From an uncultured Clostridia bacterium (GTDB lineage: Bacteria > Bacillota > Clostridia > TANB77 > CAG-508), in the NCBI GenBank assembly GCA_949538735.1, contig CATGLK010000007.1:16115-80114 (forward strand): 64,000 nucleotides of DNA. Reading direction: 5' to 3'. Position 1 is the first letter of the stretch. The number at the start of each line of letters is the position of its first letter. The position numbers and the translations under genes are program-made. The notes under the pieces are model-generated. The model had not been told where the DNA came from. It made no database searches and was given only the letters and a program-made list of their open reading frames with translations. Positions 1-8,367 of the stretch are shown in pieces.

Positions 1-1
1 T

Positions 2-409
2 GTATGGAAAGAAAATGGAATAACAAAAAATTATGAATATGCAACACTAACAAATGAAATATATCAAGAATGGTCTGGCATGAAAGCAAGTGAATACAAA
101 GACTATAAAAATATTAGGAAAGAATCATTGAGAGATAATATGACAGATGTTGAAGTGGCTTTGGCTAATTTGGGAGAGATTGCAACAAGAGAACTTGCTA
201 AAAAGCATAGACCATATGGGCTAGAAAAGAATAAAGAAATTGCTAAAAAAGGTGGACATGTAGCAAAAGTTGCAAAAGAAGATATGGAAAAAGAACTAGG
301 TCAATCTGTTATTAGCAAAGACAATGCATTAAATTATAAATACATAGATGATGTAAAGAAAATTGAAGACAAGAAAAACAAAAAGAAGACTATATTTTTA
401 AGAAAATAG
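2..409 (+). CDS. DinD/BRO-family protein, C-terminal part (5' end outside window)
   Basis: The reading frame is open from base 2, so this is the last 135 residues of a gene that begins before the window. The segment EIYQEWSGMKASEYKDYK followed by RKESLRDNMTD and then an NKEIAKKGG stretch resembles the C-terminal half of DinD/BRO-like phage antirepressor and DNA-damage-inducible proteins. The methionine at base 80 lies inside this conserved part and is not the true start. The tail is lysine-rich. The family is common in prophages and as single accessory genes; its biochemical function is poorly known. Family assignment is from recalled motifs, without an alignment. Confidence 0.7.
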   Translation, partial: VWKENGITKNYEYATLTNEIYQEWSGMKASEYKDYKNIRKESLRDNMTDVEVALANLGEIATRELAKKHRPYGLEKNKEIAKKGGHVAKVAKEDMEKELGQSVISKDNALNYKYIDDVKKIEDKKNKKKTIFLRK

Positions 410-467
410 AGAATAAAAGAAAATCACTTTCATATACTTAATTAAAAAGTATAGGAGAGTGATTTAA

Positions 468-1313
468 TTGTATTATATCCAAGAAACTGACAAGCCTAAC
501 CCAATAACAAAACTATTCAACATAGTACAAGTAAAAGGGGACAAACTAATACTACCAATAGGACAAGAAGAAATAAAAACAAAAAAAGCAGAAAGACTAG
601 CACAAAAAACAATAAAAATACTAGAAAAAACAAACAGCAAAAAAGTAGTACTAAGTAAACAAATAAGCAAGCAAGAAGAATACACAAATTTTTTACACAG
701 CTATGGAGCAAAAATAATAGAAGGAAAATGGCTATTCAAAGCACTAACACTAAAAGTATTAGATTACATAGTAGAAAAAAAGAGACTAAAAAAAGAAGAA
801 CTACAAATATCAATGCTAATAAACGAAATAGAGCCCAATATGTTAGAAAACATAAAAGAAATAGTAAAACAATATAAAAGAATAAACATAGTAACCAACC
901 ACTTTGAAAAATTCAAAAAAATAGAACAACAAATTTTTGACGAATACGGAATTATGATTACAGTAACAAACAACAAGAAGAAAAGTCTTTCAAAATCTCA
1001 ACTTATTTTAAATGTTGATTTTCCAAAAGAATTAATTAATAAGTATAGAATTTTTGAAGAAGCAATTATCGTGAATTTATGTGGAAATGTAGCAATATCA
1101 AGCAAAAGATTTAATGGCGTTAATATAATTGACTATGAAATAGATTATACAAGTGATGAAGAATTTGATTTTGATAAAAACAATCTGTATGACAAAAAGA
1201 AAATTTATGAAGCGCATACTTATACAAATAGGACATTTGATTATTTGCAAAAACAATTCTTGAATGATAAGGTCAAAATAAGACATTTACAGGCTAGTAA
1301 TAGTATTTTATAG
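468..1313 (+). CDS. conserved hypothetical protein, possible Rossmann-like fold
   Basis: A 281-residue cytoplasmic protein starting with TTG at 468; a good AGGAG lies at 453-457. I do not recognise the family. There is no signal peptide or membrane segment. The middle (about residues 120-210) alternates predicted strands and helices (KRINIVTNHFEKF, GIMITVTNN, SQLILNVDFP), which could form a nucleotide-binding-like fold, but no glycine-rich loop is evident. Codon use changes within the gene: up to about base 960 nearly all third positions are A, afterwards T-ending codons are common. The stop codon is part of a small hairpin. Confidence 0.6.
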   Translation: MYYIQETDKPNPITKLFNIVQVKGDKLILPIGQEEIKTKKAERLAQKTIKILEKTNSKKVVLSKQISKQEEYTNFLHSYGAKIIEGKWLFKALTLKVLDYIVEKKRLKKEELQISMLINEIEPNMLENIKEIVKQYKRINIVTNHFEKFKKIEQQIFDEYGIMITVTNNKKKSLSKSQLILNVDFPKELINKYRIFEEAIIVNLCGNVAISSKRFNGVNIIDYEIDYTSDEEFDFDKNNLYDKKKIYEAHTYTNRTFDYLQKQFLNDKVKIRHLQASNSIL

Positions 1314-1331
1314 TCCAGCATTGCTGGACTA
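1311..1331 (+). terminator. hairpin at the end of the 468-1313 gene
   Basis: TAGTCCAGC and GCTGGACTA form a perfect 9-bp stem with a 3-base loop; the TAG is the stop codon. There is no clear T-run after it, so terminator function is uncertain. Confidence 0.4.
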
Positions 1332-1404
1332 ACTATATGCATAAAAGTAAGAATCAAGAACATAATATAAATACATTTAAAAATACAAAAGAACAAAATA
1401 AATA

Positions 1405-1433
1405 TTGACTTATAAAAGTAAAAAGAATATAAT
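1405..1433 (+). promoter_or_regulatory. sigma-A-type promoter for the AAA ATPase gene
   Basis: TTGACT at 1405-1410, a 17-base spacer and TATAAT at 1428-1433, about 57 bases before the ATG at 1490. Confidence 0.7.
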
Positions 1434-1489
1434 ATAAATATATTAAAAAAATGCGTATATCCGCAAAAATATAAAATGAGGTGTGAAAT

Positions 1490-2746
1490 ATGAAACTTAT
1501 AAGAAGGGATACATATTTGAATAAATTAATAGAAAGAAGAGAAAATGAATTAATAAAAATTATTACTGGTATAAGAAGATGTGGTAAGTCATATTTATTA
1601 GATCCAATATTTAAAAATTACCTATTAGAAGACGGAGTTGAAGAAGACCATATTATAAAACTAGAACTTGATTCAATTGAAAACAAAGAATATACAGAGC
1701 CTGAAAATCTATACAAATATATTATGAATAAAGTTAAAGATAAAAAAATGTATTATATTCTTTTGGATGAAATACAAAAAGTATCAGATTTTGAAAGTGT
1801 TTTAAACAGTCTGTTAAGAAAGAAAAATTTAGATGTATATGTTACTGGAAGTAATTCGAAGTTTTTATCAAGTGACGTTATAACTGAATTTAGAGGAAGA
1901 GGCGATGAAATAAGAGTGTTTCCGTTATCATATTCTGAATTCAAAGAGGCATATGAAGGAAGTGAGAAACAGGCCTTTAATGACTATATAACATATGGAG
2001 GAATGCCATATATATTATCAAGAAAAACTGAAGAAGCTAAAAGCGCATATTTAAATGATTTATTTAAAAACACGTATTTAAATGACATAATTGAAAGAAA
2101 TAATATTCAAAAAGATGACAAATTAGATTCAATAGTAAATATGATAGCATCATCTGTCGGCTCTTTAACAAATCCAAATAAGATAGAAAATACATTTAAA
2201 AGTAACAATATAAATGATATAACAATCCCTACAATAAATAATTATTTAAATTATTTAGTAGATGCTTTTTTAATTAATAAGGCTGAAAGATTTGATATAA
2301 GAGGGAAAAGATATATTTCCACACCATCAAAATATTACTTTTCAGACATTGGGTTAAGAAATGCTAGATTAAATTTTAGACAACAAGAAGAGACACATCT
2401 TATGGAAAATATAATATATAATGAATTATTGATTAGAGGCTATAATGTGGATGTTGGAGTAGTAGAAATAAATGAAAAAAATAAAGAAGGAAAAAATATA
2501 AGAAAGCAAATAGAAATAGATTTTGTATGTAACCAAGGAAGTAAAAGATATTATGTTCAATCTGCCTTTGCTATACCGGATAAAGAAAAAATGAAACAAG
2601 AACAAAGACCATTTAATTATATTCAAGATTCATTCAAGAAAATAATTGTTGTTAGAGATGATATTAAACTATGGAGGAATGATGAAGGAACAGTAATAAT
2701 GGGAATTGAGGAATTTTTATTGAACAAAGATAGTTTAGATTTGTAA
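1490..2746 (+). CDS. AAA-family ATPase with DUF4143 domain
   Basis: A 418-residue member of the AAA_14/DUF4143 family of single-gene ATPases found across bacteria and archaea. The Walker A motif is GIRRCGKS (residues 27-34) and a Walker B-like YYILLDEIQ lies near residues 88-96. The GRGDEIRVFPLSYSEF segment and the later YFSDIGLRNARLNF segment mark the DUF4143 half (about residues 195-400), which ends in a nuclease-like region with EIDFVC. The cellular role of these proteins is not established. Start ATG has AGGTG upstream and its own promoter. It appears to be a single-gene unit. Confidence 0.85.
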   Translation: MKLIRRDTYLNKLIERRENELIKIITGIRRCGKSYLLDPIFKNYLLEDGVEEDHIIKLELDSIENKEYTEPENLYKYIMNKVKDKKMYYILLDEIQKVSDFESVLNSLLRKKNLDVYVTGSNSKFLSSDVITEFRGRGDEIRVFPLSYSEFKEAYEGSEKQAFNDYITYGGMPYILSRKTEEAKSAYLNDLFKNTYLNDIIERNNIQKDDKLDSIVNMIASSVGSLTNPNKIENTFKSNNINDITIPTINNYLNYLVDAFLINKAERFDIRGKRYISTPSKYYFSDIGLRNARLNFRQQEETHLMENIIYNELLIRGYNVDVGVVEINEKNKEGKNIRKQIEIDFVCNQGSKRYYVQSAFAIPDKEKMKQEQRPFNYIQDSFKKIIVVRDDIKLWRNDEGTVIMGIEEFLLNKDSLDL

Positions 2747-2820
2747 AAAAGCTTTTCTTTTTTGTAAAAATGTAATATAATAAGCTTACGAAAAAATCAA
2801 GTTGGCAAGGAGGGAATAAA

Positions 2821-5481
2821 ATGCCAAGTAACAGTAAAGATAACAACAAAGCAAGACCAAGTAAAATACAAAGAAACAAAAAAAGACCTACAAAAAAAGC
2901 AGGAACAAAAAACGCAACAAGAAAACCACAAGTAAAGAAAACAAAAAACGGAAATAAAAAGAAAAAATCACATCCAAAATTAATGATGGCAATAAAAATA
3001 GCATTAGTAATATTCTTATTACTTGCAGTAATAGGAGCAGGAATAATAGCAGGAATATTCTTTGGACTATTTGGAGACGATTTTGAAATAGATTCAAAAG
3101 ACCTAACCAGCGGAGCAGCGAACTCAACATTAGTAGCTTCAAATGGAGAAGTAATAGCCACCATAAGTGGAGACGAAAAAAGAAAACCAATACCACTAGA
3201 CGAAATGGCAGACTACCTACCAAAAGCATATGTAGCAATTGAAGATGAAAGATTTTACAAACATAGCGGAGTAGACTTTAAAAGAACAGCAGGAGCGATA
3301 GTAACAACTTTACTAGGGAAAAGTACATATGGTGGAAGTACAATTACACAGCAATTAGTTAAAAACATAACAAAAGATGATGAATCAGCAGGAATGGCAG
3401 GAATATTCAGAAAAGTAAAAGAATGGGCAAAAGCATATCAAGTGGAAAGAATGATATCAAAAGAACAAATACTAGAATTATACTTAAATATACTATATGT
3501 AGGTGGAGAGGGAAACTTACATGGAGTGGAATTAGGAGCAGAATACTATTTTAACAAAAAAGCAAAGGATTTAAGTTTGGTAGAATGCGCATATTTAGCA
3601 GGAATAAATAGTAGACCATCATACTATAACCCATATAAATTAGCATCTGATACAGACACAGAAGAAAAAAGAGCAGATAGAATAAAATCAAAAATACTAA
3701 CAGTACTTGCAAAGATGAAAGAACTAGGATACATTACAAATGAAGAGGAATATAACCAAGCAGTAGAACAAGCAAATGCAGGACTAAAATTTGAAAAAGG
3801 GCAAATATCAACAGGAAATAATTATTCTTATCATACAGATGCAGTAATACAACAAGTAATTGGACAATTTATGGAAGAAAAAGGTTGGTCAGAGGACATG
3901 GCAAAAAACTACGTGTACAGTAGTGGATTAACAATATATTCAACTGTTAAACCTGAAATACAAGCAAGAGTAGAAGAAGAAACTAAAAAAGCAAAATACA
4001 TAAAACCAGGACACGAAAAAAACAAAGACGGAACACTAAAAAATGAACAAACACAAGCAGCTATGGTAATAATAGACAATAAAACTGGATATGTATTAGG
4101 TGTTTCAGGTGGATTAGGAGAAAAAGCAGTATCTGGATTAAACAGAGGAACACAATCAGCAAGACAACCAGGTTCATCAATAAAACCAATAGCAGATATA
4201 GCACCAGCATTACAAGAAAAAGTAATTACAGCATCAACAATGTATTCAGATGTGCTTACAGACTTTGGTGGTGGATACAAGCCAAAAAATGAAGAAGCAT
4301 ATTTAGGAAATATCAACATTAGAACAATACTTGCAAAATCACAAAACGTACCTGAAGTAAAAATAATGAGAGAACTAACACCAGGAAAATCAATAGATTA
4401 TTTAAGAAACTTCGGAGTAACAACATTAACAAAATCAAGTGAAGTTGAAAGTAGCAAACCAAACGACGAACATTTATCACTTGCAATAGGTGGACTATCA
4501 GAAGGAATTAGCCCATTAGAAATGGCAGCAGCATATGCAGCAATTGCAAACAATGGAGAATACATAGAGCCAACATTCTACACAAAAGTAGTAGATGCAA
4601 ATGGAGACACAGTATTAACACCAACACAAGAAAAGAAAAGAGTTATATCAGAACAAAATGCATATATAACAAGTACTATAATGCAAGGAACAGTAAAAGC
4701 AGGTGGAACAGCACCATATTGTGCTATAACAGGAATGGATGTAGCAGCAAAAACAGGAACAACTGATGGACACAAAGATAGATGGCTATGTGGATTTACA
4801 CCATATTATTCAGCAGCTTGTTGGTTTGGATATGATAGCCCAGAAGAAGTTGTACAAAGAGAATATTCAGCTAACCCAGCAGCATTAATTTGGAGTTCAG
4901 TAATGAAAGATATTCATAAAGGACTAACAGGTGCAACATTTACAAAACCAAATGGAATAGTAGAACAAAAAGTATGTTCATTAACAGGTGGATTAGCAAC
5001 AACAGGTTGTCCTTCATATACAGAAATATTTACAGCAGATAACCTACCAGAACAATGCCAAGGACATGGAAGCCAAGCTATATGTTCAGAAACAAATAAA
5101 ATAGCAACAGAATATTGTTCACAATATGTAACAGTAACAAACAAGCCATATGGCGGATTATTACCAAAAGAACAATTAAACTTATGGAAACCAGTAAATG
5201 GAGCAACTGTTACAGGAGGCGGAAAAGTAGAAGATACATGTAATGTTCATACAAAACCAAAAGAAGTAGAAAAGCCACAAGAACAACCAAAGCCAAATAC
5301 AACAACAAATACTAATACAAGTGGAAATACAACAGGAGGCAACACAACAGGAGGAAATTCTACTGGTGGTGGAACAAGCGGAAATACAACAGGAGGAAAT
5401 TCTACAAGTGGTGGAACAACAGGAGGAGACAACACAGGTGGAGATAACACAGGCGGAAACACAGGAGAAGGAACAGAATAA
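2821..5481 (+). CDS. penicillin-binding protein 1A (bifunctional transglycosylase/transpeptidase)
   Basis: An 886-residue class A PBP that polymerises and cross-links peptidoglycan outside the membrane. Order: a very lysine-rich cytoplasmic tail (1-50), one membrane anchor (about 54-84), a GT51 glycosyltransferase with EDERFYKHSGVD at about 141 and GGSTITQQLVKN, then a transpeptidase with SSIK (catalytic Ser452), SQN (507-509) and KTG (644-646). The last about 80 residues are Thr/Gly/Asn repeats (TTGGN-type), probably a wall-spanning tail. The start is fixed by AAGGAGGG 8 bases upstream. The tail repeats are internally similar and could vary in copy number. Class A PBP identity is secure; the exact ortholog name is not. 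Confidence 0.95.
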   Translation: MPSNSKDNNKARPSKIQRNKKRPTKKAGTKNATRKPQVKKTKNGNKKKKSHPKLMMAIKIALVIFLLLAVIGAGIIAGIFFGLFGDDFEIDSKDLTSGAANSTLVASNGEVIATISGDEKRKPIPLDEMADYLPKAYVAIEDERFYKHSGVDFKRTAGAIVTTLLGKSTYGGSTITQQLVKNITKDDESAGMAGIFRKVKEWAKAYQVERMISKEQILELYLNILYVGGEGNLHGVELGAEYYFNKKAKDLSLVECAYLAGINSRPSYYNPYKLASDTDTEEKRADRIKSKILTVLAKMKELGYITNEEEYNQAVEQANAGLKFEKGQISTGNNYSYHTDAVIQQVIGQFMEEKGWSEDMAKNYVYSSGLTIYSTVKPEIQARVEEETKKAKYIKPGHEKNKDGTLKNEQTQAAMVIIDNKTGYVLGVSGGLGEKAVSGLNRGTQSARQPGSSIKPIADIAPALQEKVITASTMYSDVLTDFGGGYKPKNEEAYLGNINIRTILAKSQNVPEVKIMRELTPGKSIDYLRNFGVTTLTKSSEVESSKPNDEHLSLAIGGLSEGISPLEMAAAYAAIANNGEYIEPTFYTKVVDANGDTVLTPTQEKKRVISEQNAYITSTIMQGTVKAGGTAPYCAITGMDVAAKTGTTDGHKDRWLCGFTPYYSAACWFGYDSPEEVVQREYSANPAALIWSSVMKDIHKGLTGATFTKPNGIVEQKVCSLTGGLATTGCPSYTEIFTADNLPEQCQGHGSQAICSETNKIATEYCSQYVTVTNKPYGGLLPKEQLNLWKPVNGATVTGGGKVEDTCNVHTKPKEVEKPQEQPKPNTTTNTNTSGNTTGGNTTGGNSTGGGTSGNTTGGNSTSGGTTGGDNTGGDNTGGNTGEGTE

Positions 5482-5496
5482 ATAAAATAAAGGTTT

Positions 5497-5534
5497 GAAA
5501 ATTGCCAAAAAGGACCGTCCCTTTTGGCAATTTC
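5497..5534. repeat. palindromic repeat element, GCCA-arm type (A1)
   Basis: Near-perfect inverted repeat with arms of the ATTGCCAAAA / TTTTGGCAAT type around the core AGGACCGTCCC. It lies between the PBP gene and cysS and ends about 10 bases before the cysS ribosome-binding site. Same family as the elements near 22195, 32002, 36420, 41632, 44887, 58294 and 61189. Confidence 0.85.
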
Positions 5535-5554
5535 GAACAAGAAAAGGAGTAGAT

Positions 5555-6937
5555 ATGGATATATACTTATATAACACATTAACAAGAAACAAAGACAAAT
5601 TTATACCACTAGATAATAAAGAGATAAGAATGTATTCTTGTGGGCCAACAGTATATAAAGACGCAACAATTGGAAATATGAGAACAAATATATTTCAAGA
5701 TGTTTTAAGAAGAGTGTTACGTTACAATGGATATAAAATAAAACATGCAATGAATATAACAGATGTTGGTCATTTAGTTTCAGATGCTGATGAAGGTGAA
5801 GATAAAATGCTAAAATCTGCAAGAGAAGAACATAAATCACCATATGAAATAGCAGAACATTATACAAAGTTATTTTTTAAAGATTTAGCAATGTTAAATA
5901 TAGAAACTCCAGAAATAGTATGTAAAGCAACAGACCATATCAAAGAAATGCTAGAATTTGTTAAAGAATTAGTAAAAAAGGATTTCGCATATGAAACATC
6001 AACAGCAATATATTTTGACATATCAAAATTAGACAAATATCCAATATTATCAAACTTGAATTTAGAAGAGCAAAAAGCAGGGGCAAGGGTAGAAGTTGAC
6101 CCAGAAAAGAGAAACCCATATGATTTTGCATTATGGATAAAAGCACCAGAAAACCATTTAATGAAATGGGATAGCCCTTGGGGACCAAGCTATCCAGGTT
6201 GGCACATAGAATGTTCAGCAATGGGAAGAAAATATTTAGGAGAACAATTTGATATACATACAGGTGGAATTGATTTAATACCAACACATCACGAAAACGA
6301 AATAGCGCAAAGTAAAGGTATTTGTGGTAAAGTGCCTGCAAATTATTGGGTTCATGGAGAATATCTACTAATAGACGGCGGAAAAATGTCAAAAAGTCTA
6401 GGAAATGTATATTTAATGAAAGACTTTATTGAAAGAGGATATAACCCAATAGTATACAAGTTATTCAGTTATTCTTGCCATTACAGAAACAAACTAAACT
6501 TTACATGGGACGGAATTGAGGCAGCGTCAAAATCATTGGAAAGACTAAAAAATGGATATCAAATTCATATGCAAGGAAAAGATGAAGTAGAAGACAAAAC
6601 TGTTAAAGAATATGAAGAAAAATTCCATAAAGCAATAAATGACGACCTAAATATGCCATTAGCAATGGGAACAGTTTGGGAAGTTGTAAGAAACGAAAAG
6701 AAAAGTCCAAAACTTGCTGAACTATTACTAAAATTTGATACAGTATTAGGGTTAGAAATAGACAAAAAAGAAGAACAAGAAGAAATACCACAAGAAATTT
6801 TAGACTTAGTAGAACAAAGAACACAAGCAAGACAAAACAAAGATTGGGCAAAATCAGATGAATTAAGAGATTTAATTCAAAGTAAAGGATATGACATAAA
6901 AGATAGCAAAGAAGGAACAGAAGTAAAAAGAAAATAG
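5555..6937 (+). CDS. cysS: cysteine--tRNA ligase
   Basis: A 460-residue class I synthetase charging tRNA-Cys. It shows the N-terminal zinc-binding MYSCGPTVY, the HIGH-equivalent ATIGNMRT, GWHIECSAMG, the HHENEIAQS metal/active-site segment and KMSKS at residues 277-281. The reading frame is open further upstream to 5495, but that part is translated repeat element. ATG at 5555 has AAAGGAG at 5543-5549 and aligns with the usual N-terminus (MDIYLYNTLTR). galE follows after 12 bases, suggesting one transcript. Length is normal for the family. Confidence 0.97.
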   Translation: MDIYLYNTLTRNKDKFIPLDNKEIRMYSCGPTVYKDATIGNMRTNIFQDVLRRVLRYNGYKIKHAMNITDVGHLVSDADEGEDKMLKSAREEHKSPYEIAEHYTKLFFKDLAMLNIETPEIVCKATDHIKEMLEFVKELVKKDFAYETSTAIYFDISKLDKYPILSNLNLEEQKAGARVEVDPEKRNPYDFALWIKAPENHLMKWDSPWGPSYPGWHIECSAMGRKYLGEQFDIHTGGIDLIPTHHENEIAQSKGICGKVPANYWVHGEYLLIDGGKMSKSLGNVYLMKDFIERGYNPIVYKLFSYSCHYRNKLNFTWDGIEAASKSLERLKNGYQIHMQGKDEVEDKTVKEYEEKFHKAINDDLNMPLAMGTVWEVVRNEKKSPKLAELLLKFDTVLGLEIDKKEEQEEIPQEILDLVEQRTQARQNKDWAKSDELRDLIQSKGYDIKDSKEGTEVKRK

Positions 6938-6949
6938 GAGTGTGAGAAA

Positions 6950-7960
6950 ATGGCAGTATTATTACCAGGTGGATTAGGATATATAGGAAGTCATACAGCA
7001 GTAGAGTTATTGAATGAAGGGAAAGAAGTTATTATTCTTGATAATTTTTCTAATAGTAAACCAGATGTAATCGAAAAAATTGAAAAAATATCAGGAAAGA
7101 AAATTAGATTTTACGAAGCGGACTATTTAGAAAGGGAAAAAGTAGAAAAAATATTTGAAGAAAACGAAATAGAAGCAGTAATCAACTTTGCGGGATACAA
7201 AGCAGTTGGAGAATCTGTAAAAGAACCACTAAAATATTATCACAACAATATAACAGGATGTCTAATATTACTAGAAACAATGAAAAAATATGGAGTAAAA
7301 AAATTCATATTTAGTTCATCAGCAACAGTATATGGAGACCCAGAAGTAGTACCAATTACAGAAGAAACTAAAACTGGTGGAACAACAAACCCATATGGTA
7401 CAACAAAATTGTTTATTGAGCAAATATTAAAAGATACATACAATGCAGACAATACCTTAGATATATGTATTTTAAGATACTTCAATCCAATAGGGTCACA
7501 CGAAAGTGGCTTAATAGGGGAAAATCCACAAGGAATTCCAAATAATTTAATGCCATATGTAGTTAGAGTAGCAAGTGGAGAATTAAAAGAATTATCAGTA
7601 TTTGGAAATGACTACAATACACCTGATGGAACAGGAGTAAGAGATTATATACATGTAGTTGATTTAGCCAAAGGACATGTGAAATCACTAAATAAATTAG
7701 AAAAAGAACAAAAAGGACTATATATTTATAATTTGGGAACAGGAAAAGGTACAAGTGTACTAGATATAGTAAAAGCATTTGAAAAATCAACAGGAGAAAA
7801 AGTAGCATATAAAATAGTAGAGAGAAGACCTGGCGATATTGCTGAGTGTTATGCGGATGCTTCAAAAGCAAAAGAAGAATTAGGTTGGGAAGCTACAAAA
7901 ACAATAGAAGATATGTGTAGAGACTCTTGGAACTATATCAAAAATAAAGGGGGAAAATAA
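6950..7960 (+). CDS. galE: UDP-glucose 4-epimerase
   Basis: A 336-residue short-chain dehydrogenase/reductase-type epimerase interconverting UDP-glucose and UDP-galactose with bound NAD. The nucleotide-binding GGLGYIGSH is at the N-terminus, followed by the SSSATVYG catalytic serine region and YGTTK (Tyr149, Lys153). It sits 12 bases after cysS and directly abuts the start codon of the broken argS stub at 7961, so the ancestral order was cysS-galE-argS. It supplies UDP-Gal for surface polysaccharide or galactose catabolism. Confidence 0.95.
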   Translation: MAVLLPGGLGYIGSHTAVELLNEGKEVIILDNFSNSKPDVIEKIEKISGKKIRFYEADYLEREKVEKIFEENEIEAVINFAGYKAVGESVKEPLKYYHNNITGCLILLETMKKYGVKKFIFSSSATVYGDPEVVPITEETKTGGTTNPYGTTKLFIEQILKDTYNADNTLDICILRYFNPIGSHESGLIGENPQGIPNNLMPYVVRVASGELKELSVFGNDYNTPDGTGVRDYIHVVDLAKGHVKSLNKLEKEQKGLYIYNLGTGKGTSVLDIVKAFEKSTGEKVAYKIVERRPGDIAECYADASKAKEELGWEATKTIEDMCRDSWNYIKNKGGK

Positions 7961-8032
7961 ATGCTAGATTTAAAAGAAGAAATAGCTAAAACCATAGCAT
8001 TTTCTTGTGATGAAAAAAACAAAATGCAGTAA
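7961..8032 (+). pseudogene. argS: 5' stub of the native arginyl-tRNA synthetase gene
   Basis: The stub encodes MLDLKEEIAKTIA and then a short unrelated tail before TAA at 8030-8032. The first 13 residues match the usual start of bacterial ArgRS (MLDLK...I...A). It follows galE directly with a GGGGG-containing ribosome-binding region. The matching C-terminal part of the same gene is at about 13489-13998, so roughly 400 codons were lost when the 8.03-13.5 kb cassette was installed. The first dozen residues alone would be weak evidence; the paired 3' remnant makes the call. Confidence 0.7.
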
Positions 8033-8077
8033 TGGCAAATATTCTTTCCTAACAACAATTTAAAAATTCACATATTT

Positions 8078-8120
8078 AAAGATGAATTGTAAAAATATGA
8101 CTACAACTTCATCTTTTTTT
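8078..8120 (+). terminator. rho-independent terminator after galE and the argS stub
   Basis: AAGATGAATTGTA pairs with TACAACTTCATCTT (one bulged base) and is followed by a run of seven T. It insulates the incoming cassette from galE transcription. Confidence 0.75.
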
Positions 8121-8299
8121 GAATTTGTAATGAAAATTTCGAAAAATGCTATAATGCAAAAAAGAGTTGATTCATAGCAACGTGTCTATAAAGAAGAACT
8201 ACAAACGAAGTAGCAATGTAGTAAGTTAAAAATAAATGTGTCTAATTAAATAAAAAGTAATATAAAGTTTCAAAAAGCTTAAATATCAAGGGGAATTAA

Positions 8300-8329
8300 T
8301 TGACAGAAAAAGGCAAATAATGATATAAT
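8300..8329 (+). promoter_or_regulatory. promoter of the argS cassette operon
   Basis: Perfect TTGACA (8300-8305), an 18-base spacer and perfect TATAAT (8324-8329), 38 bases before the start codon of the cassette argS. Confidence 0.85.
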
Positions 8330-8367
8330 ATAACAAATTAAAAATATTTAAAAGAGGAGGAGTTAAA

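Larger units (their letters stand above)
8033..8367 (+). other. left boundary and leader region of the argS cassette
   Basis: 335 bases without a gene. They hold the end of the argS stub, a terminator (8078-8120), an AT-rich stretch with no T-box consensus, and a strong promoter (8300-8329). No obvious target-site duplication or integrase site was seen at the junction. Confidence 0.5.

Noticed and set aside
80..409. Complete 109-residue gene starting at 80
   Set aside because: The frame is open to the window edge and conserved DinD/BRO-like sequence precedes this methionine, so it is the end of a longer gene.
8033..8367. T-box riboswitch before the cassette argS
   Set aside because: The conserved T-box sequence (AGGGTGG-N-ACCGCG type) is absent and there is no terminator between promoter and start codon.
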